DNA of 5,848 bases from NCBI GenBank assembly GCA_934561485.1, contig CAKTGS010000112.1:1-5848 (forward strand), read 5' to 3'. The notes beneath the pieces are model-generated. The model saw only the letters and a list, made by a program, of their open reading frames with translations, was not told where the DNA came from and did not search any database. This stretch comes from an uncultured Faecalibacterium sp. (GTDB lineage Bacteria > Bacillota > Clostridia > Oscillospirales > Ruminococcaceae). Positions 1 through 5,599 of this stretch are shown piece by piece (positions within the stretch are counted from its first letter, which is position 1; the number at the start of each line of letters is the position of its first letter). The translations under genes and the position numbers were made by a program.

Positions 1-29
1 TGACCCTGAACGAGAACTTCCTCGACTAA
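1..29 (+). CDS. 3' end of an unidentified upstream gene
   Basis: Only the last eight codons are present, in the frame starting at position 3. They read TLNENFLD and end at TAA (27-29). The frame is supported because the ribosome binding site of the next gene overlaps this stop codon, a common arrangement inside an operon. The next gene is rhaM, so an L-rhamnose catabolic gene (isomerase, kinase or aldolase) is plausible. Eight residues are too few to identify it, so the assignment is context only. Confidence 0.55.
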
Positions 30-33
30 GGAG
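28..33 (+). promoter_or_regulatory. Ribosome binding site of rhaM
   Basis: The sequence AAGGAG lies six bases before the ATG at 40 and shares two bases with the upstream TAA stop. It selects the ATG at 40 over the in-frame ATG at 49. The overlap points to translational coupling with the preceding gene. Confidence 0.8.
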
Positions 34-39
34 CAGAAC

Positions 40-357
40 ATGGAACACATGGCATGGAAAGGCCGCATCAAACCCGGTTGCAAGGCCGAATACCAGAAGC
101 GCCACGCAGAAATCTGGCCGGAAATGGTCAAAGTTCTGAAGGATGCAGGCATCTGCAATTACAGCATCTTCTACTGCAACGATGAGCTGTTCGGTTACTA
201 CGAGTGCGAAAAGGGCGTTGCCTATGCCGAGAAGGTGCAGGCTGAAAGCCCGGTCGTAGACCGCTGGAACGAGTACATGAAGGACATTCTGGAACTGGAA
301 ATGGACCCGGTGACCGGCGCACAACCCAAGCTGGAACAGGTGTTCCGGCTGGACTGA
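40..357 (+). CDS. rhaM: L-rhamnose mutarotase
   Basis: This 105-residue cytoplasmic enzyme interconverts the alpha and beta anomers of L-rhamnose, supplying the form used by L-rhamnose isomerase. The length matches the RhaM/RhaU family (about 104 residues, a small ferredoxin-like dimer). Family hallmarks are visible: KPGCKAEYQKRHAEIWPEM near residues 11-29, NYSIF at 40-44, and RWNEYM at 75-80. Tyr18, His22 and Tyr41 fall at the same numbers as the residues proposed to be catalytic in E. coli RhaM. The protein ends in the typical LEQVFRLD. It follows the preceding gene by ten bases and looks like the last gene of its operon, since no plus-strand coding sequence follows. I see no clear terminator directly after the stop. 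Nothing looks damaged. Confidence 0.95.
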   Translation: MEHMAWKGRIKPGCKAEYQKRHAEIWPEMVKVLKDAGICNYSIFYCNDELFGYYECEKGVAYAEKVQAESPVVDRWNEYMKDILELEMDPVTGAQPKLEQVFRLD

Positions 358-420
358 ACGATTGATGTCTACCCGCAATTTGTTTTTCTCCTGCATCGTA
401 AACTCTCCGGTTCTTAATAG

Positions 421-581
421 GAGGGGTTACACCCAAGTGCCGGCTGTTCGCCCCCTTACCACGCTGGGAAAGACGGCATTAGCCCCGGTAGACATTCCTA
501 TAGGGTGGGACCCGCGGGCTAATCAAAGCCACACTGTGGCTTTGATTGCGGCTTGCGAGCCGCCGCCTTGTTCGACCCCTC
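421..581 (+). ncRNA. Structured RNA with paired ends, possibly 6S RNA
   Basis: No convincing coding frame covers 358-600, but the sequence folds well by eye. The ends pair: GAGGGGTT (421-428) with GACCCCTC (574-581), then CAAG (434-437) with CTTG (567-570), then 439-444 with 562-566 around one bulged base. The top of the rod is an eight-pair helix, ATTAGCCC (478-485) with GGGCTAAT (516-523), capped by shorter helices. CCAC (459-462) can pair with GTGG (536-539), leaving a large internal bubble at about 446-458 and 540-561. A roughly 160-nt rod with a central bubble resembles 6S RNA, which binds sigma-70-type RNA polymerase holoenzyme. Two local hairpins on the 3' side (521-547 and 548-563) compete with the rod. 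Strand is inferred from the terminator at 601-631. I could not place a convincing promoter, so the ends are approximate. A T-box-derived leader is the main alternative (positions 502-518). Confidence 0.5.
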
Positions 582-600
582 ACGCACCGCAAATAAAAAA

Positions 601-631
601 GACCCCCCAACCTGAGTTGGGGGGCTTTTTT
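601..631. terminator. Bidirectional intrinsic terminator
   Basis: A nine-pair stem, CCCCCCAAC (603-611) with GTTGGGGGG (616-624) and loop CTGA, is followed by six T (626-631). It is preceded by six A (595-600), so it works on both strands. On the plus strand it ends the structured RNA. On the minus strand it begins two bases past the tRNA-Leu 3' end and ends that transcript. Confidence 0.9.
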
Positions 632-632
632 A

Positions 633-716
633 TGCCGGTGGTGGGGGTCGAACCCACACGTGTTATTAGCACAAGGGATTTTGAGTCCCCCTCGTCTGCC
701 ATTCCGACACACCGGC
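633..716 (-). tRNA. tRNA-Leu(CAA)
   Basis: Read on the minus strand, the 84-nt gene has a seven-pair acceptor stem, GCCGGTG (716-710) with CACCGGC (640-634), and discriminator A at 633. The anticodon loop CTCAAAA holds anticodon CAA at 683-681, reading UUG. The T arm carries GGTTCGACC with a GTGGG/CCCAC stem (657-641). A long variable arm (about 673-658), required for class II tRNAs, supports leucine. The 3' CCA is not encoded, so it must be added after transcription. The gene has its own promoter to the right and a terminator directly to the left, so it is a single-gene transcript. Confidence 0.97.
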
Positions 717-743
717 TGATGATATGAAAAATACAACAAACCT

Positions 744-772
744 ATTATAGCGGATTCCCGGGATAAAATCAA
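744..772 (-). promoter_or_regulatory. Sigma-A promoter of tRNA-Leu
   Basis: On the minus strand, TTGATT (772-767) and a perfect TATAAT (749-744) are separated by 17 bases. Transcription should start near 737, about 20 bases before the mature tRNA, leaving a short 5' leader for RNase P to remove. The near-consensus boxes fit a strong housekeeping promoter. Confidence 0.88.
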
Positions 773-832
773 GCCGAATTTTCTGTGCCGGAAGGATTTG
801 TGTGTGGGCAGGCAAAAATGCAAGTCCGGTCC

Positions 833-861
833 TTGCCCGCAGGCGCAGGCTGTGTTACACT
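833..861 (+). promoter_or_regulatory. Likely promoter of the SpoIID-like gene
   Basis: TTGCCC (833-838) and TACACT (856-861) are spaced by 17 bases, with TGT directly before the -10 box as in an extended -10 element. The start would be near 868, giving a leader of about 60 bases before the TTG at 930. The boxes are only partly consensus but well placed. Confidence 0.6.
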
Positions 862-893
862 AGAAGGACAGAAAAATCCACAGTGCAGCCTGC
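845..893. repeat. Inverted repeat around the SpoIID-gene promoter start
   Basis: GCAGGCTG (845-852) and CAGCCTGC (886-893) are perfect eight-base inverted arms separated by 33 bases. They flank the -10 box and the predicted start. They could be operator half-sites, but this is GC-rich DNA and chance is possible. Confidence 0.3.
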
Positions 894-917
894 AGGCGCA
901 GCTGCCGGAACAGAACG

Positions 918-923
918 GGAGGA
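918..923 (+). promoter_or_regulatory. Ribosome binding site that selects a TTG start
   Basis: GGGAGG (918-923) lies six bases before TTG at 930. From that codon the protein opens MKKW and makes a complete signal peptide. The in-frame ATG at 951 would remove the positively charged N-terminus and has no comparable site. Confidence 0.75.
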
Positions 924-929
924 ATCGGT

Positions 930-2000
930 TTGAAAAAATGGCACGGATGGATGCGCTGCATTTCGGCGCTGGCAGCGGTGATGCTGCTGTTCGTCTGCAT
1001 CCCGGCGGCATCGGCTGCCGGTGCGGAGGAAGGAAGCTCTCCCGGCACGGCAGTGACCATTGGCGGAGCGGATACCACCCTGATCCCTGTGGAGGATGAA
1101 AACTGCCTGAGCTGGCTGTTCGGCTCCAGCAGCCGGATCACGATCCCGTACCTGAACGTCAAGGGCCAGGGTCTGCGCAAGAATGTGACCCTGGACCTGA
1201 CCGACTGCCTGGTGGGCATTACGTACACCGAGCTGGGGTCCATTGGCAGCTATGTCAGCGCCAGTGCGGCCCAGCAGGCGTGGAAGGCTCAGGCCGTGGC
1301 GATCCATTCCTACCTGGAATATCAGAAGCAGTACGGCTCTTCGGCCAATGCGCTGATCTATACCCCGGTGGATCAGATCCCCTCTGCCACGCGGGAAGCC
1401 ATCCGCAAGGCAGTGGAGCCGGTGAAGAACGAGATCCTGACCTACAATGGCAGCGTCTGCGATGCGGTGTGGTCGGCCAGTGCGGGCTACAACACCCAGA
1501 CCGGCAAATACGGCACCTGTTCCAGCCGGGACGCCTGGGGTACCGAGGTGCCCTACCTGCAGAGCGTGGAAAGCCCCTATGAGGAGCAGTACCACAACCT
1601 GCTGCGCCGCTCCATCGGCAAGGATTACCGCTATGTGGAGTACAAGGACAGCCGCACCGGGGAGCCTTATGTGAGCGCCGACACCACCCACAAGAGCCTG
1701 GGCGGCTATGTGCAGTACAACACCTTTGTGTCCAACGGGCGCAGCTACCGGTACATCAACCAGTTTGTGTCCTCCCGCTACTGCTTTGATTTTGGCACCG
1801 ATGCCAACGGCACCCCCTGCATGACCTACTACGGCTACGGCCACGGCGTGGGCATGAGCCAGTGCGGCGCGGTGGGCTATGCGGCAGAGCGCGGCATGAG
1901 CTACCGCAATATCCTCAAGCACTATTATACCGGGGCAAGCATCCAGAAAACCGGCAGCAGCGGCGGTCTGTTTGACTGGCTGCGCAGCCTGTTTGGCTAA
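930..2000 (+). CDS. Secreted SpoIID/LytB-domain protein
   Basis: This 356-residue protein is probably exported and acts on peptidoglycan. SpoIID relatives are lytic transglycosylases that cleave glycan strands, and LytB relatives modify amidases. Residues 1-29 form a signal peptide: a basic start, a hydrophobic core at about 10-24, and an ASA cleavage motif. The SpoIID/LytB domain covers about 85-345. It includes the WKAQAVAIHSY helix (118-128), SASAGYNTQTGKYG (182-195), and the C-terminal HGVGMSQCGA (305-314) followed by GMSYRNILKHYYTGA. Glu101 in TYTELGS is the best candidate for the catalytic Glu, although it sits farther from the KAQAVA helix than is usual. No wall-binding repeats or transmembrane segments follow the signal peptide. 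The gene has its own promoter and no close neighbour. A role in spore engulfment cannot be assumed, because such domains also occur in non-sporulating bacteria. Confidence 0.9.
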   Translation: MKKWHGWMRCISALAAVMLLFVCIPAASAAGAEEGSSPGTAVTIGGADTTLIPVEDENCLSWLFGSSSRITIPYLNVKGQGLRKNVTLDLTDCLVGITYTELGSIGSYVSASAAQQAWKAQAVAIHSYLEYQKQYGSSANALIYTPVDQIPSATREAIRKAVEPVKNEILTYNGSVCDAVWSASAGYNTQTGKYGTCSSRDAWGTEVPYLQSVESPYEEQYHNLLRRSIGKDYRYVEYKDSRTGEPYVSADTTHKSLGGYVQYNTFVSNGRSYRYINQFVSSRYCFDFGTDANGTPCMTYYGYGHGVGMSQCGAVGYAAERGMSYRNILKHYYTGASIQKTGSSGGLFDWLRSLFG

Positions 2001-2015
2001 AATTTTGGGAATTGC

Positions 2016-2044
2016 TTCTCAAATGCGGTCGGATTTGGTATACT
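2016..2044 (+). promoter_or_regulatory. Likely promoter of the tandem glycosyltransferase gene
   Basis: TTCTCA (2016-2021) and TATACT (2039-2044) are 17 bases apart, and TGG directly before the -10 box forms an extended -10. The start would be near 2051, giving a leader of about 110 bases before the ATG at 2160. No clear terminator separates it from the preceding gene, so some read-through is possible. Confidence 0.65.
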
Positions 2045-2059
2045 ATCGCAGGACGACCG
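2026..2059. repeat. Inverted repeat flanking the -10 box
   Basis: CGGTCG (2026-2031) and CGACCG (2054-2059) are perfect six-base inverted arms. One lies in the promoter spacer and the other just past the predicted start, with TATACT between them. This could be an operator, but the arms are short. Confidence 0.3.
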
Positions 2060-2148
2060 AATGAGAAAACAAACGCCCGGTGCAGCGGCACGGGGCTGAG
2101 AATGGAATTGGAAGAAATGCGGCAGCACACGAGTGCGGCCGCAGGAGT

Positions 2149-2152
2149 GGAG
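2149..2152 (+). promoter_or_regulatory. Ribosome binding site of the tandem glycosyltransferase
   Basis: GGAG (2149-2152) is seven bases before the ATG at 2160. A second site, AGGAG (2143-2147), is twelve bases away. Both lie inside the extension that a GTG at 2133 would add, which favours the ATG. Confidence 0.65.
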
Positions 2153-2159
2153 ATTTGGC

Positions 2160-4571
2160 ATGGAGTTGGAACAGGAAAAGGACATCAAGCGGGAAGAAGC
2201 CCGCAGCCGGGAGCTGGCGCAGCGCATTCTGCGGGAGCTTGCCCCCGGCAGCGTGCAGGTGCTGGGCAGCAAGGCCCTGTGTGCAGCCTTTGCAGGCACC
2301 CGGACCGCTGTGGTCACGGCGGATGCGGAGCTTTTGGTGGCAGAGGCCTCTGCAGAGGCAGAGCTGCCCACGGTGCAGAGCAATGCCGTGCTGCTGTGCT
2401 GCACTGAGGACGGAAATGCTTTGGCCGACCTGGCCGGGCAGCTGGCACAGCAGGGCTTTTGCCGGGATTTCGGCTGGAAAACCCCGGGCCACGCCCAGCA
2501 GACGGCCCTGTTCCGCCGTGCAGCAGGCGATGCCCGGGCACTGACGGCAGGCTACGAGGAAGAACTGGATCTTCTGCGGGAGCGCGCCGGGCTGGCCGAG
2601 CACGATGCCGAGGAACAGAAGGCCCAGATGGAGCGCCTGCGCAAGGACCTGGTGCTGAGCCGCGACCATGAGCGGGAACTGGAAAAAACGCTGAACAGCG
2701 TGGTGAATTCCACCTTCTGGAAGCTGACCTGGCCGATGCGCTACGTGGTAAGCAAGGCCCGCCAGCTGTGGCAGACCTTCCCGCTGTTTGTCTTTTTTGC
2801 AACCCTGCGGCAGGTGGGGGTTTCCGGCATGGTGGCACAGGCCAAGGCCAAGCGCATGTATGCCAAGCTGTTCCCCGGCCAGGCCATGCGGGCCGACCGG
2901 TTTGCCACGCCGGAACTGCTGGTAAAGCAGGCTGCGAACCAGCCTGCCGGGCCGAAGATCAGCATTGTGGTGCCGCTGTACAACACCCCGCAGCAGTTCC
3001 TGGTGGAGCTGCTGGACTCGGTGCAGAACCAGACCTATCAGAACTGGGAACTGTGCATGGTGGATGCCGGGCAGGACGAAACGGTGGGCCAGACCGTGCT
3101 TGCCCGCGCCCAGGAGGACCCGCGCATCCGGTACCAAAAGCTGGATAAAAACGATGGCATTGCAGGCAACACGAACCAGGGGTTTGCGCTGGCCACCGGC
3201 GAATACATCGCCCTGCTGGACCATGACGACATCCTGCACCCCTGCGCCCTGTGGTATGTGGCAAAGGCCGTTGCCGAGCAAGGAGCCGACTTTGTGTATA
3301 CCGATGAAGTGACCTTTGAAGGGGACATCGACCACCTGACCATTTATCACTTCAAGCCGGATTATATGCTGGACAACCTCCGCTCCAACAACTACATCTG
3401 CCATCTGAGCGTGTTCAGCGCAAAGCTGCTGGCCCAGGTGGGCGGAGACGAGCGGGCAGAGTTCAACGGCAGCCAGGATTATGACTTGTACCTGCGCCTG
3501 ACCGAGCAGGCCCAGAAAGTGGTGCACATCCCGCACCTGCTGTACTACTGGCGCTCCAGCCCTACCAGCGTGGCCAGCAACATCTCGGCCAAGATGTACT
3601 GCCTGGAAGCTGCCATGAAGGCCCTGCGCGCCCACTACGCGCGCGTGGGTGTGCCGGTGGACGATGTGACCATGGTGCCCAACACCCCGGGCTTCTACAA
3701 GACCGACTACACCATCACCAAACCCGGCAAGGTGAGCATCCTGATCCCCAGCTGCGACCATGCGGCAGATCTGCGCACCTGCGTGGAGTCCATCTACAGC
3801 AAGTCCACATACCCGGATTTTGAGATCCTGATCATTGAGAACAACAGCAAGGATCCTGCTACCTTCCGCTTCTACGAGCAGCTGAAGAAGGAGCACCCGG
3901 ACAACCTGCGGGTGCTGTACTGGAAGGGCACCGGCTTCAACTACAGCGCCCTGAACAACTTTGGCGCCAAAGAGGCGGCGGGCGAGTATCTGCTGCTGCT
4001 CAACAACGACACCGAGGTGATCGCTCCGCGCTGGATCGAGGAAATGCTCATGTATGCCCAGCAGGACCGCGTGGGCTGCGTGGGTGCCAAGCTGCTGTAC
4101 CCGGACAACACCATCCAGCACGCAGGCATCGGCTTTGGCTTTTTGACCCTGGCCGGGCACATGCACAAAAACTTCCCGGTGGGACACCCCGGCTATATGG
4201 GCCGCCTGGTGTACGCCCAGGATGTGTATGCCGTGACCGCGGCCTGCCTGATGGTGCGCAAGGCGGTGTATGAGCAGGTGGGCGGCCTGGACGAGAGCTT
4301 TGCCGTGGCCTTCAACGATGTGGACTTCTGCGTCAAGGTGCGGGAGGCCGGATACACCAATGTGTTCACCCCCTTTGCCCAGCTGTACCATTACGAGAGC
4401 AAGAGCCGCGGCCTGGATGAGGACCCGGTCAAGCGCAAGCGCTTTGTCTCGGAGGTAAAGCGCTTCCAGGGACGCTGGAAAAAACAGCTGGCAGCCGGAG
4501 ACCCCTGCATGAACCCCAACTTTGACCCGATGAAAGAGGACTTTACCTTCGACATCAAGCCGCTGGAGTAA
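2160..4571 (+). CDS. Tandem GT2 glycosyltransferase with extra N-terminal region
   Basis: This 803-residue cytoplasmic protein carries two GT-A glycosyltransferase domains, which transfer sugars from nucleotide donors to a growing glycan. Residues 1-125 are not recognised. A charged coiled coil covers about 133-180, then NSTFWKLTWPMR (183-194), a linker motif often seen before GT2 domains in rhamnan and O-antigen enzymes. GT2 domain 1 begins at PKISIVVPLYN (265) and has the metal-binding DHDD at 354-357. Domain 2 begins at KVSILIPSCD (524), with NNDTE at 615-619 and FNDVDFC at 718-724 in the acceptor/base region. Both domains keep their acidic motifs, so both may be active, perhaps making a two-sugar repeat. 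There are no transmembrane segments. A GTG at 2133 would give 812 residues, but the ATG has better ribosome-site placement. Donor and acceptor cannot be read from sequence. Surface polysaccharide synthesis is inferred from family and from the second glycosyltransferase downstream. Confidence 0.92.
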   Translation: MELEQEKDIKREEARSRELAQRILRELAPGSVQVLGSKALCAAFAGTRTAVVTADAELLVAEASAEAELPTVQSNAVLLCCTEDGNALADLAGQLAQQGFCRDFGWKTPGHAQQTALFRRAAGDARALTAGYEEELDLLRERAGLAEHDAEEQKAQMERLRKDLVLSRDHERELEKTLNSVVNSTFWKLTWPMRYVVSKARQLWQTFPLFVFFATLRQVGVSGMVAQAKAKRMYAKLFPGQAMRADRFATPELLVKQAANQPAGPKISIVVPLYNTPQQFLVELLDSVQNQTYQNWELCMVDAGQDETVGQTVLARAQEDPRIRYQKLDKNDGIAGNTNQGFALATGEYIALLDHDDILHPCALWYVAKAVAEQGADFVYTDEVTFEGDIDHLTIYHFKPDYMLDNLRSNNYICHLSVFSAKLLAQVGGDERAEFNGSQDYDLYLRLTEQAQKVVHIPHLLYYWRSSPTSVASNISAKMYCLEAAMKALRAHYARVGVPVDDVTMVPNTPGFYKTDYTITKPGKVSILIPSCDHAADLRTCVESIYSKSTYPDFEILIIENNSKDPATFRFYEQLKKEHPDNLRVLYWKGTGFNYSALNNFGAKEAAGEYLLLLNNDTEVIAPRWIEEMLMYAQQDRVGCVGAKLLYPDNTIQHAGIGFGFLTLAGHMHKNFPVGHPGYMGRLVYAQDVYAVTAACLMVRKAVYEQVGGLDESFAVAFNDVDFCVKVREAGYTNVFTPFAQLYHYESKSRGLDEDPVKRKRFVSEVKRFQGRWKKQLAAGDPCMNPNFDPMKEDFTFDIKPLE

Positions 4572-4607
4572 GGCTTCCACCGGTCGGTGACAAAGCGGGG
4601 AGCAGGT

Positions 4608-4700
4608 GGCGCGTCAGCGCCGGATGAGGGTGCAGGCGGCAGCTGCCGATTTCCCCTCATCAGCCGCCTGCGGCGGCAGCTTCCCCTCAAAGGGGGAGCC
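4608..4700. repeat. Palindromic intergenic repeat, copy 1 (inverted)
   Basis: Most of the 167-base gap between the glycosyltransferase genes is a chain of hairpins: 4608-4621, then GATGAGGG (4623-4630) with CCCTCATC (4654-4661), then GCCGCC with GGCGGC (4663-4677), then a nine-pair stem (4679-4699, loop CAA). The part at 4653-4699, read on the minus strand, matches the element at 5718-5756: a GCTCCCCC/GGGGAGC-type stem, then AGCTG, a variable GC-rich hairpin, then CTGA and GAGGGG. This looks like a dispersed, non-coding palindromic element. It has no T-run, so it is not a typical terminator, but it could slow or attenuate transcription between the two genes. Confidence 0.7.
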
Positions 4701-4725
4701 TTCTGAAAATTTGACTCAAAACGAA

Positions 4726-4733
4726 AAGAGGAA
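4726..4733 (+). promoter_or_regulatory. Ribosome binding site that selects a GTG start
   Basis: AAGAGGAA lies five bases before GTG at 4739. The GT2 fold needs its first strand (LSACIVVYN) directly after this start, and the next in-frame ATG is far inside the domain. Confidence 0.7.
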
Positions 4734-4738
4734 CCCCA

Positions 4739-5530
4739 GTGGAGCTTTCGGCTTGTATCGTAGTATATAACGGCGCGGCGGAAGCGCTGAACGCGGCCCA
4801 GACGGTGCTGGACCATACCTGCCGCTACCCGCTGACGCTGTACCTGGTGGACAACGCCAGCCCGGACGGCAGCGGGCAGCGGATGGCGCAGGCGGCAAAG
4901 GACGGCACCCTGCGCACCCGCCCCGGCCAGACGGTGCAGGTGCTCTGCCGACTGGAAAACGGCGGCTTTGGCACCGGCCACAACACGGTGCTCAGCCTGC
5001 TGCAGAGCAGGGTGCATTTTATTCTGAACCCGGACATCCAGCTGACCGCGGACACCCTGAGCGGCCTGGCGGACTGGATGGTGCAGCACCCCGGCGTGGT
5101 CATGGCTCGCCCGGCGCTCACCTTCCCGGACGGGCGGCCTCAGCGGCTGCCGCTGCGCCGGTGCAATGTGCGGGCTATGGTGTACCGCCAGCTGCCCTGC
5201 CTGAAATTCTGGGCCAAGTACAACGAGCGCTACCTGATGGCAGACAAAGACCTGACCAAACCCACCGAGATCGAGTTCTGTACCGGCAGCTTTTCGGCGG
5301 TGGACACGGCGGCCTTCCGGGCCGTGGGCGGCTTTGACGAGGACTATTTCATGTATGTAGAGGATGCCGACCTTACCCAGAAGATGCGCACCCAGGGCAA
5401 AGCGTACCTTGTGCCCCAGTACACGGCCATTCATGCCTGGCACCGGGCGGCCCACCGCAGCCTGAAACCTTTTCTGTGGCAGGTGCGCAGCCTGCTGCGG
5501 TATTTTGGCAAGTGGGGCTTTGCGTGGTGA
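4739..5530 (+). CDS. WbbL-like GT2 glycosyltransferase
   Basis: This 263-residue cytoplasmic GT-A enzyme resembles rhamnosyltransferases of the WbbL type, which add a sugar from a dTDP-sugar to a lipid-linked glycan primer. The first strand is SACIVVYNG (4-12). The donor-binding LVDNASPDGS covers 36-45, ENGGFGTGHN 73-82, and the metal-site motif NPDI 97-100. CTGSFSAVDTAAF is followed by GGFDEDYFMYVEDADL (197-212), which carries the conserved acidic acceptor-side residues. A basic, aromatic C-terminus (LLRYFGKWGFAW) may touch the membrane. At 263 residues it is complete but slightly short for the family. It follows the tandem glycosyltransferase on the same strand after the palindromic repeat, so the two probably serve the same glycan. 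I found no promoter in the gap. The sugar specificity is not visible; rhamnose is only the family's commonest assignment. Confidence 0.9.
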   Translation: MELSACIVVYNGAAEALNAAQTVLDHTCRYPLTLYLVDNASPDGSGQRMAQAAKDGTLRTRPGQTVQVLCRLENGGFGTGHNTVLSLLQSRVHFILNPDIQLTADTLSGLADWMVQHPGVVMARPALTFPDGRPQRLPLRRCNVRAMVYRQLPCLKFWAKYNERYLMADKDLTKPTEIEFCTGSFSAVDTAAFRAVGGFDEDYFMYVEDADLTQKMRTQGKAYLVPQYTAIHAWHRAAHRSLKPFLWQVRSLLRYFGKWGFAW

Positions 5531-5541
5531 GCGGGGACGAT

Positions 5542-5578
5542 TTGAAATGCGCGCCGCGCTGCTCTGCGCATAGTTCAA
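5542..5578. other. Hairpin just after the second glycosyltransferase gene
   Basis: TTGAAATGCGC (5542-5552) pairs with GCGCAT (5566-5571) and TTCAA (5574-5578), with AG bulged, to give eleven pairs. It lies 12 bases after the stop codon. An A/T-rich stretch follows but no pure T-run, so it is more likely a 3' stabilising structure than a terminator. Confidence 0.45.
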
Positions 5579-5599
5579 GGAAAAATTATTTATAATTTC

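Noticed and set aside
399..419. Possible -10 boxes TAAACT (399-404) or TTAATA (414-419) for the structured RNA
   Set aside because: Neither has a -35 box at 16-18 bases, and the second would start transcription inside the closing stem.
597..632. The terminator as the switching element of a T-box riboswitch
   Set aside because: Its stem is self-contained and does not share a strand with the T-box-like string, and no gene follows on the plus strand.
362..727. Plus-strand frame of 121 codons after rhaM
   Set aside because: It crosses the structured RNA, the terminator and the whole tRNA on the opposite strand, and has no convincing ribosome site.
855..1922. Stop-free minus-strand frame of about 355 codons opposite the SpoIID-like gene
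   Set aside because: Same antisense effect. Its low-complexity His/Ala/Val composition and lack of a ribosome site contrast with the signal peptide and SpoIID motifs on the plus strand.
2133..2159. GTG at 2133 as the start of the tandem glycosyltransferase
   Set aside because: It would add nine residues, but the purine-rich ribosome sites lie after it and before the ATG at 2160, and no site precedes the GTG at normal distance.
2012..2407. Frame with ATG at 2102 just before the tandem glycosyltransferase
   Set aside because: It has a codon run similar to the true start (MELEE against MELEQ) but overlaps the real gene in another frame, degrades into Gly/Arg/Ala-rich sequence, and lacks a good ribosome site.
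2043..4580. Stop-free minus-strand frame of about 845 codons opposite the tandem glycosyltransferase
   Set aside because: It is the antisense shadow of a GC-rich gene with G/C third positions. The translation is rich in His, Ala, Val, Gly and Gln with no domain, and the plus strand has clear GT2 motifs.
4578..4589. CACCG/CGGTG arms just after the tandem glycosyltransferase stop
   Set aside because: Only two bases lie between the arms, too few for a hairpin loop, and no T-run follows, so it is not a terminator.
4391..5578. Minus-strand frame opposite the second glycosyltransferase and the repeat
   Set aside because: It runs through the non-coding palindromic repeat and across two plus-strand genes, with Arg/Pro/Ala-rich sequence and no motif.
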